Shown here: piece by piece, positions 16,972 to 26,297 of the stretch | Layout of the letters: each line of letters opens with the position of its first letter | Numbering within the stretch: position 1 is the stretch's first letter | Origin: Altererythrobacter epoxidivorans | Lineage (GTDB): Bacteria > Pseudomonadota > Alphaproteobacteria > Sphingomonadales > Sphingomonadaceae | Direction of reading: 5' to 3' | NCBI RefSeq assembly: GCF_001281485.1 | Contig: NZ_CP012669.1 | Span: 1,054,001 to 1,118,000, forward strand | Length of the DNA: 64,000 nucleotides | Program-made: the position numbers and the translations under genes | Notes under the pieces: generated by a model | Seen by the model: the letters and a program-made list of their open reading frames with translations, nothing else | Told to the model about the DNA's origin: nothing | Databases searched by the model: none

Positions 16972-18201
16972 TCAGCGATAAAGCAGTCCGTGCTTCTTCT
17001 TGCCGAGGCTGATCTTGATCGGGTCAGGCCCATCGGGAAGCACGAGGAAACCGGGATCGGTGACCACCTGTTCGTCCAGTTTGACCGCGCTTTCTGCCAG
17101 TTTCCGCTTTGCCTCGCCATTCGACTGGGTGAAGCCGATTGCGGTCAGCACGGCACCGATCCGCATCCCTTCCTCGCCAACGGAGAGCGTCGGCAGGTCC
17201 TCGCCCGCACCGCCGCCGGCGAAGGTTTCCTTCGCAGTGGCTTCGGCGGCCTTGGCTGCTTCCTCGCCGCGGACGAGCTTCGTGATTTCGTTGGCGAGCA
17301 CGACCTTGGCGTCGTTGATCTCAGCGCCTTCGAGCGATTCAAGGCGTTCGATCTCGTCGAGTGGAAGGTCGGTGAACAGGCGGAGGAAGCGCCCGACGTC
17401 GCGGTCGTCCACGTTGCGCCAGTATTGCCAGAAGTCGTAGCTCGGCAGCTGCGCTTCATTGAGCCATACCGCGCCGGCAGCGGTCTTGCCCATCTTCGCG
17501 CCATCTGCCGTGGTCAGCAGCGGCGTGGTCAGGCCGAACAGTTCGGTCCCGTCCATGCGCCTGCCGAGCTCCATGCCGTTGACGATGTTGCCCCATTGAT
17601 CGCTGCCGCCCATCTGCAGGCGCACGCCCATTTCCTTGGCCAGGTAGCGGAAATCATATCCCTGCAGGATCATGTAATTGAATTCGAGGAAGGTCATCGG
17701 CTGTTCGCGGTCGAGGCGCAGCTTGACCGAATCGAAAGTGAGCATCCGGTTCACGGTGAAATGCGTGCCCACTTCCTGCAGCAGCTCGATGTAACCGAGC
17801 TTGCCCAGCCAGTCGTTATTGTTGACCATGACCGCGTCGGTCGGACCGTCGCCGAACTTGAGCAGCTTTTCAAAAACGGTGCGGATGCCGGCGATATTCT
17901 CTTCGATCGCCTCGTCGGTCAGCATCTTGCGGCTCTCGTCGCGGCCGGTCGGATCGCCGATACGTGTCGTACCGCCACCCATCACGACGACCGGCTTGTG
18001 CCCAGCCTGCTGAAGGCGACGCAGCATCATGATCTGCACCAGGCTGCCAATGTGCAGCGAGGGTGCCGTGGCGTCGAAGCCGATATATCCGGGAATGACC
18101 TGCGTCTGGGCGAGGGCGTCCAGACCCTCTGCATTGGTCATCTGGTGGATATAGCCGCGTTCGGAAAGAACACGCAGGAGATCGGATTTGTAGGTGCTCA
18201 T
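16972..18201 (-). CDS. tyrS: tyrosyl-tRNA synthetase
   Basis: A 409-residue class I synthetase. It has the HIGH-type motif PSLHIGSL in [16 protein letters not shown], the tyrosine-pocket element QGYDF.YL with [11 protein letters not shown], the KMSKS-type motif [13 protein letters not shown], and a C-terminal S4 RNA-binding domain (from about residue 340, ending [10 protein letters not shown]). ATG 18201 gives the usual N-terminus ([20 protein letters not shown]). Confidence 0.96.
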   Translation of the reverse strand: MSTYKSDLLRVLSERGYIHQMTNAEGLDALAQTQVIPGYIGFDATAPSLHIGSLVQIMMLRRLQQAGHKPVVVMGGGTTRIGDPTGRDESRKMLTDEAIEENIAGIRTVFEKLLKFGDGPTDAVMVNNNDWLGKLGYIELLQEVGTHFTVNRMLTFDSVKLRLDREQPMTFLEFNYMILQGYDFRYLAKEMGVRLQMGGSDQWGNIVNGMELGRRMDGTELFGLTTPLLTTADGAKMGKTAAGAVWLNEAQLPSYDFWQYWRNVDDRDVGRFLRLFTDLPLDEIERLESLEGAEINDAKVVLANEITKLVRGEEAAKAAEATAKETFAGGGAGEDLPTLSVGEEGMRIGAVLTAIGFTQSNGEAKRKLAESAVKLDEQVVTDPGFLVLPDGPDPIKISLGKKKHGLLYR

Positions 18202-18279
18202 GATGCGCCGCCTCTAGCAGCGGACGAAGCGTCGTGTAAGCCTCTTGCGGTGCGCTTCTCACAAACTTAGGCAGCGATA

Positions 18280-18801
18280 ATGAAATCCCTGATTTTGCAT
18301 CCGGATTGCGTCGACGGCCCAATCAATTCGATCAGCGCGAGCCTCGATCCAACATCGCAGGGCTTTGAGGTCGAATACCGTGTGGCAGGCGATCTGGCGC
18401 GCGTCCGGTTTCCGGAGCATCAAGTTGCCGAACGGACGGACGGGCTGTGGAAGGCGACCTGTTTCGAGGTCTTCTGGCAGGGCAAGGGCGAGATCGCCTA
18501 TCGCGAGTTCAACTTTTCGCCATCGAGCCGATGGGCAAGCTATGCCTTTACGGCCACGCGCGAGGGAATGAGCAACGCGCCGGTCGATGCAATAGCTATT
18601 GCTTGCTCGCGCAATGACCGGGAATTCATCCTGAAGGCCAGTGTCGCGACCTCTCTGCCTTTACCCGCTACAGCGGGGCTAACTTCCGTCATCGAACTGG
18701 AAAATGGGGACATCCAGTACTGGGCGCTTGCCCATCCTGCAGGTAAGCCCGACTTCCACCACGCTTGTGGCAGGACCATCGAACTGGAGACCCTTGAATG
18801 A
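18280..18801 (+). CDS. DOMON-like protein, partner of the DUF1343 protein
   Basis: A 173-residue protein that looks like the DOMON/carbohydrate-binding beta-sandwich often encoded beside murein-recycling genes: LWKATCFEVFWQGKGEIAYREFNFSPSSRWASYAF is the typical edge with its Cys-Phe-Glu-Val-Phe core. There is no signal peptide, so it should be cytoplasmic. The stop overlaps the start of the DUF1343 gene by four bases, indicating coupled synthesis and probably a shared pathway, perhaps sugar binding for the NamZ-like enzyme; this function is inferred. Confidence 0.75.
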   Translation: MKSLILHPDCVDGPINSISASLDPTSQGFEVEYRVAGDLARVRFPEHQVAERTDGLWKATCFEVFWQGKGEIAYREFNFSPSSRWASYAFTATREGMSNAPVDAIAIACSRNDREFILKASVATSLPLPATAGLTSVIELENGDIQYWALAHPAGKPDFHHACGRTIELETLE

Positions 18802-20000
18802 CTGTTCTTTTCGGCATCGACCGGCTCCTGACGGAGGACAAGCTGCTTGCCGAGCTTCAGGGCAAACGGGTCGCTTTGGTCGCGCATCCGGCATCTGTGA
18901 CAGCCAACCTCGTCCATTCACTCGATGCATTGATCGAATGCGGTGTGAACGTGACCAGCGCTTTCGGACCTCAGCACGGACTGAAGGGCGACAAGCAGGA
19001 CAACATGGTCGAAACTGCGGATGAAACCGATCCACAATACGGCATCCCGGTTTTCTCGCTCTATGGAGAAGTGAGGCGCCCGACGGGACAGATGATGTCG
19101 TCTGCCGACGTTTTCCTCTTCGATCTCCAGGACCTCGGCTGCCGCATCTATACCTTTGTAACGACCCTGCTCTATCTCCTTGAAGAAGCGGCCAAAACAG
19201 GAAAAGCCGTATGGGTTCTCGACAGGCCTAATCCGGCCGGCCGACCGGTCGAAGGCACGCTTCTGGTACCGGGCCAGGAGAGTTTCGTCGGAGCAGCCCC
19301 GATGCCTATGCGCCACGGCCTGACGATGGGCGAAATGGGCCACTGGTTCATCGACCATTTCGGCCTCGACGTCGATTACCGCGTGATCCAAATGGAAGGC
19401 TGGGATCCCGATGGTCCCGGGCATGGCTGGCCCACGGACCGGATCTGGATAAATCCCAGCCCGAACGCGGCCAATGTAAACATGGCACGGGCCTATGCCG
19501 GTACGGTAATGCTCGAAGGTGCGACCTTGAGCGAGGGCAGGGGCACTACCCGGCCGCTCGAAGTGCTGTTCGGCGCACCTGACGTCGATGCGAAGGCTGT
19601 CTTCACGGAAATGGCATCGCTCGAACCAGACTGGCTCGCAGGCTGCGCTTTGCGCGAATGCTGGTTCGAACCTACCTTTCACAAGCACGCAGGTTCACTC
19701 TGCAACTCTCTGATGATCCACGCAGAAGGTCCGTTTTACGACCATGAACGCTTCCGGCCATGGCGGCTTCAGGCGCTTGCCTTCAAGGCGATCCGCAATC
19801 TCTATCCGGATTACGATCTCTGGCGCGACTTCCCCTATGAGTACGAGCTCGACCGGCTCGCCATCGACGTGATCAACGGCGGCCCCGCGCTGCGTGAATG
19901 GGTCGATGACAAGGCGGCGCAACCGGGCGATCTGGACGCGCTTGCGTCCAATGACGAGGCAAGCTGGATTGCAACATTGCGCCAGCACCTGCTGTACTAG
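18798..20000 (+). CDS. DUF1343 protein, NamZ-like exo-beta-N-acetylmuramidase
   Basis: A 400-residue DUF1343 protein. Typical elements are GKRVALVAHPASVT, FGPQHGLKGDKQDNM, PVFSLYGEVRRPT, DVFLFDLQDLGCRIYTFVTTL, WVLDRPNPAGRPVEG and GTTRPLEVLFGAPD. Family member NamZ of Bacillus subtilis removes terminal MurNAc from peptidoglycan fragments. No signal peptide was seen, so a cytoplasmic recycling role is more likely than wall attack. Overlaps the DOMON gene by 4 bases and is followed by an M24 peptidase gene 13 bases downstream. Confidence 0.86.
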   Translation: MTVLFGIDRLLTEDKLLAELQGKRVALVAHPASVTANLVHSLDALIECGVNVTSAFGPQHGLKGDKQDNMVETADETDPQYGIPVFSLYGEVRRPTGQMMSSADVFLFDLQDLGCRIYTFVTTLLYLLEEAAKTGKAVWVLDRPNPAGRPVEGTLLVPGQESFVGAAPMPMRHGLTMGEMGHWFIDHFGLDVDYRVIQMEGWDPDGPGHGWPTDRIWINPSPNAANVNMARAYAGTVMLEGATLSEGRGTTRPLEVLFGAPDVDAKAVFTEMASLEPDWLAGCALRECWFEPTFHKHAGSLCNSLMIHAEGPFYDHERFRPWRLQALAFKAIRNLYPDYDLWRDFPYEYELDRLAIDVINGGPALREWVDDKAAQPGDLDALASNDEASWIATLRQHLLY

Positions 20001-20013
20001 AGGGGGCGGGGTT

Positions 20014-21258
20014 ATGGACCGACGCAGATTTATCGCAGCGACGGCAACGGCGGCCGCAACTCCATTCGCTTTCTCGTCGGGTAGCCTGGCTTTTGGCGAC
20101 GAATTGCCAAATCTTGCGGCGAATGCATCGCCGATCAGCGTCGAGGAGCGCCTTTCCCGTGTCGCGATGGCGGCCTCGCTCATGCAGGCCAACGATATCG
20201 ATGCAGTGCTGGTAGAGGCGGGGTCCAGTCTGGTCTATTTCACCGGCGTACATTGGTGGCGCAGCGAGCGACTGACGGGTGCCGTGCTGACCCGCGACGG
20301 CGAGATCGCCATTGTGACACCATTCTTCGAGGAACCATCGGTCCGCGAAAGCCTGGCGATCGAGGCGGAAATCCTCACCTGGGACGAGGATGAAGATCCT
20401 CTGGCCCTGATTGCCGAATGGCTTGGATCACGCGGCCTAAAGTCTGGCAAGATCGGGATCGAGGAAACCGTGCGTTTCTTCGCCGTCGATGCATTGGGTC
20501 ACGCCATGCCCGAAGCTCAGATTACCAGCGCAAATCCGGTCGTACGCGGTTGCCGGATGCGCAAATCGCCGGCCGAACTCGCCCTGATGCAAACCGCGAA
20601 CGAGATTACTCTGGCCGCCTATCGTTACGCTTTTCCGCGCATCGAAGAGGGGATGACACCACAGGACATCGGCGCCCTTATCAACGGTGCGACCCGGCAG
20701 ATGGGTGGATCGCCCGAATTCGCACTGGTCCTGCTGGGTGAAGCGAGTGCGTACCCCCACGGGACCGGCAAGCCGCAGCATGTGCGCGACGGCGAGGTCG
20801 TATTGCTCGACAGCGGCTGCAATGTGCATGGATATCAATCGGATATTTCCCGAAGCTTCGTATTCGGTGAAGCGACGGCGAAACAGCGAATGGTCTGGGC
20901 TCAGATGCGCATGGGGCAGGAGGTGGCTTTCGAGGCCGCAAAGATCGGTGTGGAGGCCGGGCAGGTCGACGACGCCGTACGTCAGTATTACGAATCGCTG
21001 GGCTACGGCCCAGGGTACAAGTTGCCCGGGACCTCGCACCGGACAGGGCACGGGATCGGCCTCGACGGGCATGAACCGGTCAACCTCGTACGCGGCGAGA
21101 CAACCGCGCTTGCGGCAGGCATGTGCTTTTCGAACGAGCCAGGGATCTACATTCCCGGCGAATTCGGGATCAGGCTGGAAGACTGCTTCTATATGACGGA
21201 GAGTGGGCCGCGCTGGTTCAGCGAGCCAGCACGATCGATAGACGCCCCCTTCGGCTAG
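20014..21258 (+). CDS. M24 family metallopeptidase (Xaa-Pro peptidase-like), Tat-type signal
   Basis: A 414-residue protein from ATG 20014 with a strong Shine-Dalgarno (GAGGGGGCGGGG). The N-terminus MDRRRFIAATATAAATPFAFS looks like a Tat signal. A creatinase-like N-terminal domain (about 40-165) precedes the pita-bread M24 domain, with metal ligands visible in LLDSGCNVHGYQSDISRSFVFG, GTSHRTGHGIGLDGHE, SNEPGIY and GIRLEDCF. It probably cleaves X-Pro dipeptides or a related substrate in the periplasm. Its position after the NamZ-like gene suggests a wall or peptide turnover operon. Confidence 0.88.
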   Translation: MDRRRFIAATATAAATPFAFSSGSLAFGDELPNLAANASPISVEERLSRVAMAASLMQANDIDAVLVEAGSSLVYFTGVHWWRSERLTGAVLTRDGEIAIVTPFFEEPSVRESLAIEAEILTWDEDEDPLALIAEWLGSRGLKSGKIGIEETVRFFAVDALGHAMPEAQITSANPVVRGCRMRKSPAELALMQTANEITLAAYRYAFPRIEEGMTPQDIGALINGATRQMGGSPEFALVLLGEASAYPHGTGKPQHVRDGEVVLLDSGCNVHGYQSDISRSFVFGEATAKQRMVWAQMRMGQEVAFEAAKIGVEAGQVDDAVRQYYESLGYGPGYKLPGTSHRTGHGIGLDGHEPVNLVRGETTALAAGMCFSNEPGIYIPGEFGIRLEDCFYMTESGPRWFSEPARSIDAPFG

Positions 21259-21899
21259 CGATCCAGTTCGATGTATTGCTGCGCTTCCTCATCCCATTGG
21301 AAGGCGCATGGGTGATCCCGGTCGACCAGGTCGACCCAGCGGTCGTCGGCATTGAGGACTGCGCCGATGGCGATGTAGCGCGGCTTGTCGCCGTTCTCCT
21401 TGTCGATAGCGATGGCCCCGACCGTTCCCCTGATCCGCCACCCGCTGTCGAGGTATTTGTCGCCATCCTCGGTCATGTCCGGCTCTTCACGGTAGAGGTA
21501 ATCGGCATGGCAACGGCCATCGGCAACGCATGCGTCGACGAAACAGCGATCCCAGTAGGTTCTCCGTGGTTCGACTTCTGGAAGTTCGCGGCCATCCCCG
21601 GTGAAAACGCCGATGACATGGTCGATCGGAACCGTGACGGGATCGCCGCAAGCCAGGTTCACCATGTCCGATGGTTCGTTGTCGAGCACACCGACAAACG
21701 CGCCGGCTGTGCGGTTTTCGATGCGCATCCACATGCGTTCGGCATCGTAAGCGCCATCACGATCGACAAAGATCGCCTTTACCAGATCGCCTTCGCGCGC
21801 CGCGGCCACGTGCTCGGGATGCGGCAATTCGAATGTATAGGGGCTTTCGGCGGCAATCGGTCGCGGGTCGCGCAGGCTGATACCGTCGGGCAGGCTCAT
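21255..21899 (-). CDS. DUF2314/DUF2185-like protein
   Basis: A 214-residue soluble protein with two parts. Residues about 25-100 (EGDLVKAIFVDRD..ERMWMRIENRTAGAFVGVLDNEPSD) resemble DUF2314. Residues about 120-205 (DYLYREEPDMTEDGDKYLDSGWRIRG...YIAIGAVLNADDRWVDLVD) resemble DUF2185, an Imm33-type immunity-like fold. It follows the VWA gene by 11 bases and ends convergently against the M24 gene with a 4-base overlap. Function unknown; no polymorphic toxin was seen next to it. Confidence 0.65.
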   Translation of the reverse strand: MSLPDGISLRDPRPIAAESPYTFELPHPEHVAAAREGDLVKAIFVDRDGAYDAERMWMRIENRTAGAFVGVLDNEPSDMVNLACGDPVTVPIDHVIGVFTGDGRELPEVEPRRTYWDRCFVDACVADGRCHADYLYREEPDMTEDGDKYLDSGWRIRGTVGAIAIDKENGDKPRYIAIGAVLNADDRWVDLVDRDHPCAFQWDEEAQQYIELDR

Positions 21900-21910
21900 C
21901 GAACCGAAGT

Positions 21911-23092
21911 CTACCCGTGCTTGCGGCTCAGTTCGCGCATTGCGTCATCGAGACCGTCGAGCGTGAGCGGGTACATCCGATCATTTACCAGCTGCTTGAT
22001 GACCTTGGTCGACTGGGAATAATTCCACTGCTTCTCGGGCACCGGGTTCAGCCAAACGGTCGCAGGATAGGTGTTGGTCACACGCTGCATCCAGATCGCG
22101 CCTGCCTCTTCGTTCATATGCTCCACGCTGCCGCCGGGATGGGTAATCTCGTAGGGGCTCATCGCGGCATCGCCTACGAAGATGACCTTGTAGTCGTGAC
22201 CATATTTGTGAAGCACGTCCCAGGTCTTGGTACGTTCCTGCCAACGGCGCTTGTTATCCTTCCACACGCCTTCGTAGAGGCAGTTGTGGAAATAGAAAAA
22301 CTCGAGGTTTTTGAACTCGGTAGTCGCCGCACTGAACAATTCTTCGCACAGCTTGATGAAAGGATCCATCGAACCGCCGACATCGAGGAACAGCAGCAGT
22401 TTGACCGCGTTGCGCCGCTCCGGCCGCATATGGATATCGAGCCAGCCCTGCTTGGCCGTGCCGTCGATCGTCGCGTCGATGTCGAGCTGGTCGGCCGCAC
22501 CTTCGCGTGCGAAGCGGCGCAGTCGGCGAAGGGCCATCTTGATGTTGCGGGTACCCAGTTCCTTGGTGTTGTCGAGGTTCTTGAACTCGCGCTTTTCCCA
22601 GACCTTGATCGCGCGTTTGTGCTTGCTCTCGCCGCCGATCCGCACGCCTTCCGGATTGTAGCCCGAATGGCCGAAGGGCGAGGTGCCGCCCGTGCCGATC
22701 CACTTGTTGCCGCCCTCGTGGCGTTTTTGCTGCTCTTCGAGCCGCTTCTTCAGCGTTTCCATGATCTCGTCCCAGTCGCCCAGGCTCTTGATCTTCTCCA
22801 TCTCTTCTTCGGAGAGGAATTTCTCGGCAACGGCCTTAAGCCAGTCCTCGGGGATTTCCACGGGGTTCTGTCCGTAATCCGACAAGATACCTTTGAAAAC
22901 CTTCGCGAATACCTGGTCGAACCGGTCGATCATCCCTTCGTCCTTCACGAAGGTGGCGCGCGAGAGGTAATAAAACTCCTCGGGGCTCTGTTCGATCACA
23001 TCCTTGTCGAGCGCCTCGAGCAAGGTGAGGTGTTCCTTGAAGCTCGCGGGAATGCCCGCTGCGCGAAGCTCGTCGACGAAGTTGAAAAACAT
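21911..23092 (-). CDS. CoxE-type VWA domain protein
   Basis: A 393-residue protein with an N-terminal helical region and a C-terminal von Willebrand A domain of the CoxE family (from about residue 225). The MIDAS-like motif is LLLFLDVGGSMDPF, with Gly at the first Ser position of DxSxS; other residues (HNCLYEGVW, VIFVGDAAMSPYEI) are typical. Such proteins work with MoxR AAA ATPases as chaperones that insert cofactors or remodel complexes. The MoxR gene lies on the same strand but 4.1 kb upstream, beyond three chemoreceptor genes. Confidence 0.87.
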   Translation of the reverse strand: MFFNFVDELRAAGIPASFKEHLTLLEALDKDVIEQSPEEFYYLSRATFVKDEGMIDRFDQVFAKVFKGILSDYGQNPVEIPEDWLKAVAEKFLSEEEMEKIKSLGDWDEIMETLKKRLEEQQKRHEGGNKWIGTGGTSPFGHSGYNPEGVRIGGESKHKRAIKVWEKREFKNLDNTKELGTRNIKMALRRLRRFAREGAADQLDIDATIDGTAKQGWLDIHMRPERRNAVKLLLFLDVGGSMDPFIKLCEELFSAATTEFKNLEFFYFHNCLYEGVWKDNKRRWQERTKTWDVLHKYGHDYKVIFVGDAAMSPYEITHPGGSVEHMNEEAGAIWMQRVTNTYPATVWLNPVPEKQWNYSQSTKVIKQLVNDRMYPLTLDGLDDAMRELSRKHG

Positions 23093-23224
23093 TCCGCACT
23101 CCTAGCGCCGCTCCGCGCTCAGCGCCAGCGGCTGCATTAATTGCATCAGGCTTAAACATTCGGAAACCATGAACGGTTACCTGTGTCCACTGACTATTTC
23201 GAAATTCGGGGTTCGGGGCGCTAG

Positions 23225-24622
23225 ATGAAAGCAATTGAGATAAACGGCGAGGGTGTTCAGGCGCTTGATCGTATTCCTGCCAGCTGCGGGGATGTGACCG
23301 TCAGTTGCACCGATGTCGCGGGCATTCTCCAGGCTGTCATCGAATCGTCCGAAAAACTGCGTGACGAACATACGGCCCTGCGGGGGACCGTAACCGAGCT
23401 TGAGGCTGATCAGGAAAAGGTCGCCGAAGCCAGCGACGAAGCTCGCCTCCTGTCCGAACGTGCGATCGAACGGCTTGGTGAGGGCACGAGCCTGATCCAC
23501 GCATCGCTCGGCAAGATCAATTCGGTCCTCGGGCTGGTCGAAGCGCTTTCGCAGCATGTTACGAGCTTCGCCGCCGCGATGGAACAGGTGCGTCGCAGCG
23601 CCAAGGACATCGAGGAAATTGCCGAAACGACCAATATCCTCGCCCTCAATGCAACGATCGAGGCGATGCGCGCAGGTGATGCCGGACGGACATTTGCTGT
23701 CGTCGCAGGCGAAGTGAAAAGCCTCGCGAACGATACGCGCAAGGCAACCGACGAGATTTCAGCCACGGTCGAAGCGCTGGGATCCGAGGCGAGCCTCGTC
23801 ATCGAACGCATCCAGACCGGCTCGCAGGCAAGCGACGAGGCCAAGGCCTCCGTCTCGCAGATCGAGCGGACCATTTCGAGCGTTGGAGAACTTGTCGAGG
23901 AAGTCGACAAGCAGAACGACCAGATCGCACGTTCGACCAGCACGATCAGCGGCCATGTCCAGCGCGTCCAGAACGTGCTCGACAGCTATGACACGGCGGC
24001 CATCGATAACGAGGCCAAGCTCGAACAGGCGCATAGCCGGATGGAAGAGCTGGAATTGACTGCCAGCGACATGTTCGACCAGATCGTGAAGGCCGGGCTT
24101 TCGCCCGAGGACAGTGTACAGGTCGAGCGCGCCCAGAGCGTTGCGCGCCGTGTTGCCGAAACGGCAGAAAAGGCCATCGCGGAAGGCAAGCTCAGGATCG
24201 ATGCGATGTTCGACCAGAACTATCGCGAAGTGCCGGGCACGAATCCGAAACTGTTCCGCACGTCGTTCAGCGATTGGGCCGATGCCAACTGGCGCCCGAT
24301 TTTCGATGGTGTGGTTGCCGACGGCGGCGTCGTTCGCATGTGTTCGAGCGCCGACATGAACGGCTTCCTGCCGACGCATATCACCGATTGTTCGCGTAAG
24401 CCGACGGGCGATCTCGCGCATGATACGAAATACTGCCGCAACGGCCGGATCATGCTCGAAGGCGTCGATATTGCCGCGAAGAAGAGCACCGCGCCATACA
24501 TGATGGCGGTCTATCGCCAGGAAGGCGACGGCAAGACCTACCATATCGTGCGCAATGTCTATGTTCCGATCATCGTAAACGGTCGGCGCTGGGGTGATTT
24601 CGAGCTGGCCTACGTACTTTGA
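23225..24622 (+). CDS. soluble methyl-accepting chemotaxis protein with C-terminal sensor-like domain (MCP1)
   Basis: A 465-residue chemoreceptor without TM segments, so probably cytoplasmic. A long coiled coil (about 35-310) holds the conserved hairpin tip [38 protein letters not shown] (131-168), which contacts CheA and CheW. The C-terminal domain (about 325-465) carries [26 protein letters not shown] and VNGRRWGDF. The same pattern recurs in the next gene, and I do not recognise a named domain. Receptors with a C-terminal sensor are unusual but known. No cheA/cheW genes are in the window. Confidence 0.85.
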   Translation: MKAIEINGEGVQALDRIPASCGDVTVSCTDVAGILQAVIESSEKLRDEHTALRGTVTELEADQEKVAEASDEARLLSERAIERLGEGTSLIHASLGKINSVLGLVEALSQHVTSFAAAMEQVRRSAKDIEEIAETTNILALNATIEAMRAGDAGRTFAVVAGEVKSLANDTRKATDEISATVEALGSEASLVIERIQTGSQASDEAKASVSQIERTISSVGELVEEVDKQNDQIARSTSTISGHVQRVQNVLDSYDTAAIDNEAKLEQAHSRMEELELTASDMFDQIVKAGLSPEDSVQVERAQSVARRVAETAEKAIAEGKLRIDAMFDQNYREVPGTNPKLFRTSFSDWADANWRPIFDGVVADGGVVRMCSSADMNGFLPTHITDCSRKPTGDLAHDTKYCRNGRIMLEGVDIAAKKSTAPYMMAVYRQEGDGKTYHIVRNVYVPIIVNGRRWGDFELAYVL

Positions 24623-24706
24623 GATAATCAAATAGCCGCCGCTATCGCTGACTTGGAAAATATCGAGCAGCGTGGGCAATCAGGCGGCCATTTGTCGGGA
24701 GGGCAA

Positions 24707-26122
24707 ATGACCGAGTATCGCAAGATAGAGATTTCCGAAGAGACCGTTCTTCGCGGATTGCCCGACAATTGCGGGCGTGTGGTCGATACCGCTTCCAATG
24801 TCGCTGGGCTGATTTCCAGCGTGATAGGCAGCAGCAACAGCCTTCGCGACGATCACCTGGCATTGCGCCAGAACATCCAGGAACTCGAAGCCGACCAGGA
24901 CCGCGTCAGCCAGGCGAGCGACGAAGCCCGCCTGCTGTCCGAAAAAGCCATCGCCAGGCTTGGCGAGGGGACCGAACTGATCAGCGGATCGCTCGAACGG
25001 ATCAACGAACTGATCGAACTCGTCGGCGCGCTGACCGATCATGTGACCGGCTTTGCCGCCGCCATGGACCAGGTGCGCCGCAGCACGCTCGACATCGAGA
25101 AGATAGCCGAGACGACGAACATGCTCGCGCTCAATGCCTCTATCGAGGCGCAGCGGGCGGGTGATGCAGGCGCGAATTTTTCGGTCGTGGCGACAGAGGT
25201 CAAGACGCTCGCCGCCAATACGCGCAAGGCCACCGAAGAAATCGGCAAGACCATGGATGCTCTCGCGTCCGAGGCCGGCACAGTCATCACCCAGATCGAG
25301 GATGGTGCATCCGAGAGCCGCCTGGCGCAGGAAAGCGTCTCTCGCATCGAGCAGACGCTCGGCAGCGTTGTCCAGTTGGTCGAAGAGGTCGACAAGCAGA
25401 ACGACCAGATTGCGCGCTCGACCTGCACCATCAGCGACCACGTGTTGCGAGTGAAGGATGTCCTTGAATCCTTCGATGCGGCATCCGACGCCAACGACCG
25501 CCAGCTGAGCCGATCGAGCGAGCGCCTTACCGGTCTGGAAGATATTGCCAACGACCTGTTCAACCAGCTCGTTCATTCCGGCGTCGCCGCGATCGATGAG
25601 AGGATGGCGAAAGCGGCCACCGAAGGTCACGCGGAGGCAATGCGCGTCACCGAGCAGGCCCTTGCCGACGGCGTCATCAGCGAAAGCCAGATTTTCGACG
25701 AGAATTACCAGGAGATCGCGGGGAGCAAACCAAAGCGTTATCGCAACCGCCTGATGGATTGGGCGCACGAAAATTGGCGACCCATCCTGGACGCAACGAC
25801 GGAGAAGGATGACGCGATCATCTTTGCGTTGCTGAATGACATGAACGGCTATCTGCCGACCCATATCTCGGCGCAATCCCAGGCGCCGACAGGCGACCTG
25901 AAGCATGACGAACTTTATTGCTTCAACGGGCGGATGATTGAGGTCGATCGGCGCAAGTGGGAAAGCATGCCGCTCGAAACCTACAGCATGTACACTTATC
26001 GCCAGCCACGCGCGGACGGTAAGTTCTGGCTGATGCGTTGCGCCAGTATTCCGTTTGTAATCAATGGTCGGCGTTGGGGTAACTTCGTTGTGGGTTATCG
26101 CCTCCGAAGCGATCGGAAATGA
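24707..26122 (+). CDS. soluble methyl-accepting chemotaxis protein, paralogue of MCP1 (MCP2)
   Basis: A 471-residue protein from ATG 24707 (Shine-Dalgarno GGGAGGG). Same architecture as its upstream neighbour: no TM segment, coiled coil with hairpin tip KIAETTNMLALNASIEAQRAGDAGANFSVVATEVKTLA (about 132-169), and a C-terminal domain sharing DMNGYLPTH, PTGDLKHD, YCFNGR, YRQ and INGRRWGNF. The two genes appear to be a tandem duplication with diverged sensor residues. Mutations around the tip (AGANFSV) suggest it still packs with CheA/CheW. Confidence 0.85.
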   Translation: MTEYRKIEISEETVLRGLPDNCGRVVDTASNVAGLISSVIGSSNSLRDDHLALRQNIQELEADQDRVSQASDEARLLSEKAIARLGEGTELISGSLERINELIELVGALTDHVTGFAAAMDQVRRSTLDIEKIAETTNMLALNASIEAQRAGDAGANFSVVATEVKTLAANTRKATEEIGKTMDALASEAGTVITQIEDGASESRLAQESVSRIEQTLGSVVQLVEEVDKQNDQIARSTCTISDHVLRVKDVLESFDAASDANDRQLSRSSERLTGLEDIANDLFNQLVHSGVAAIDERMAKAATEGHAEAMRVTEQALADGVISESQIFDENYQEIAGSKPKRYRNRLMDWAHENWRPILDATTEKDDAIIFALLNDMNGYLPTHISAQSQAPTGDLKHDELYCFNGRMIEVDRRKWESMPLETYSMYTYRQPRADGKFWLMRCASIPFVINGRRWGNFVVGYRLRSDRK

Positions 26123-26297
26123 CGCAACAAGAGCTTTTCTAAAATTACAAGAAATACACAAAATGAGCAATAATAGAATGTTTACTGGGCTGGCGTAATC
26201 TAAGCTCAGTCGAACAGGAGATTCGATCCGGAAAGCGATGCTTGTTCAGCCAGTATGAGACTGGCGATCTGGCGCAGGAGCGTCGGGAGAGGTCGGT

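Noticed and set aside
16876..18270. Long plus-strand frame opposite tyrS (464 codons)
   Set aside because: tyrS carries the HIGH, KMSKS and S4 signatures; the opposite frame is a codon-bias shadow.
22370..22400. VWA protein as a pseudogene because of DVGGS in place of DxSxS
   Set aside because: The frame is intact and the remaining domain well preserved; such a MIDAS variant appears compatible with the CoxE-type family.
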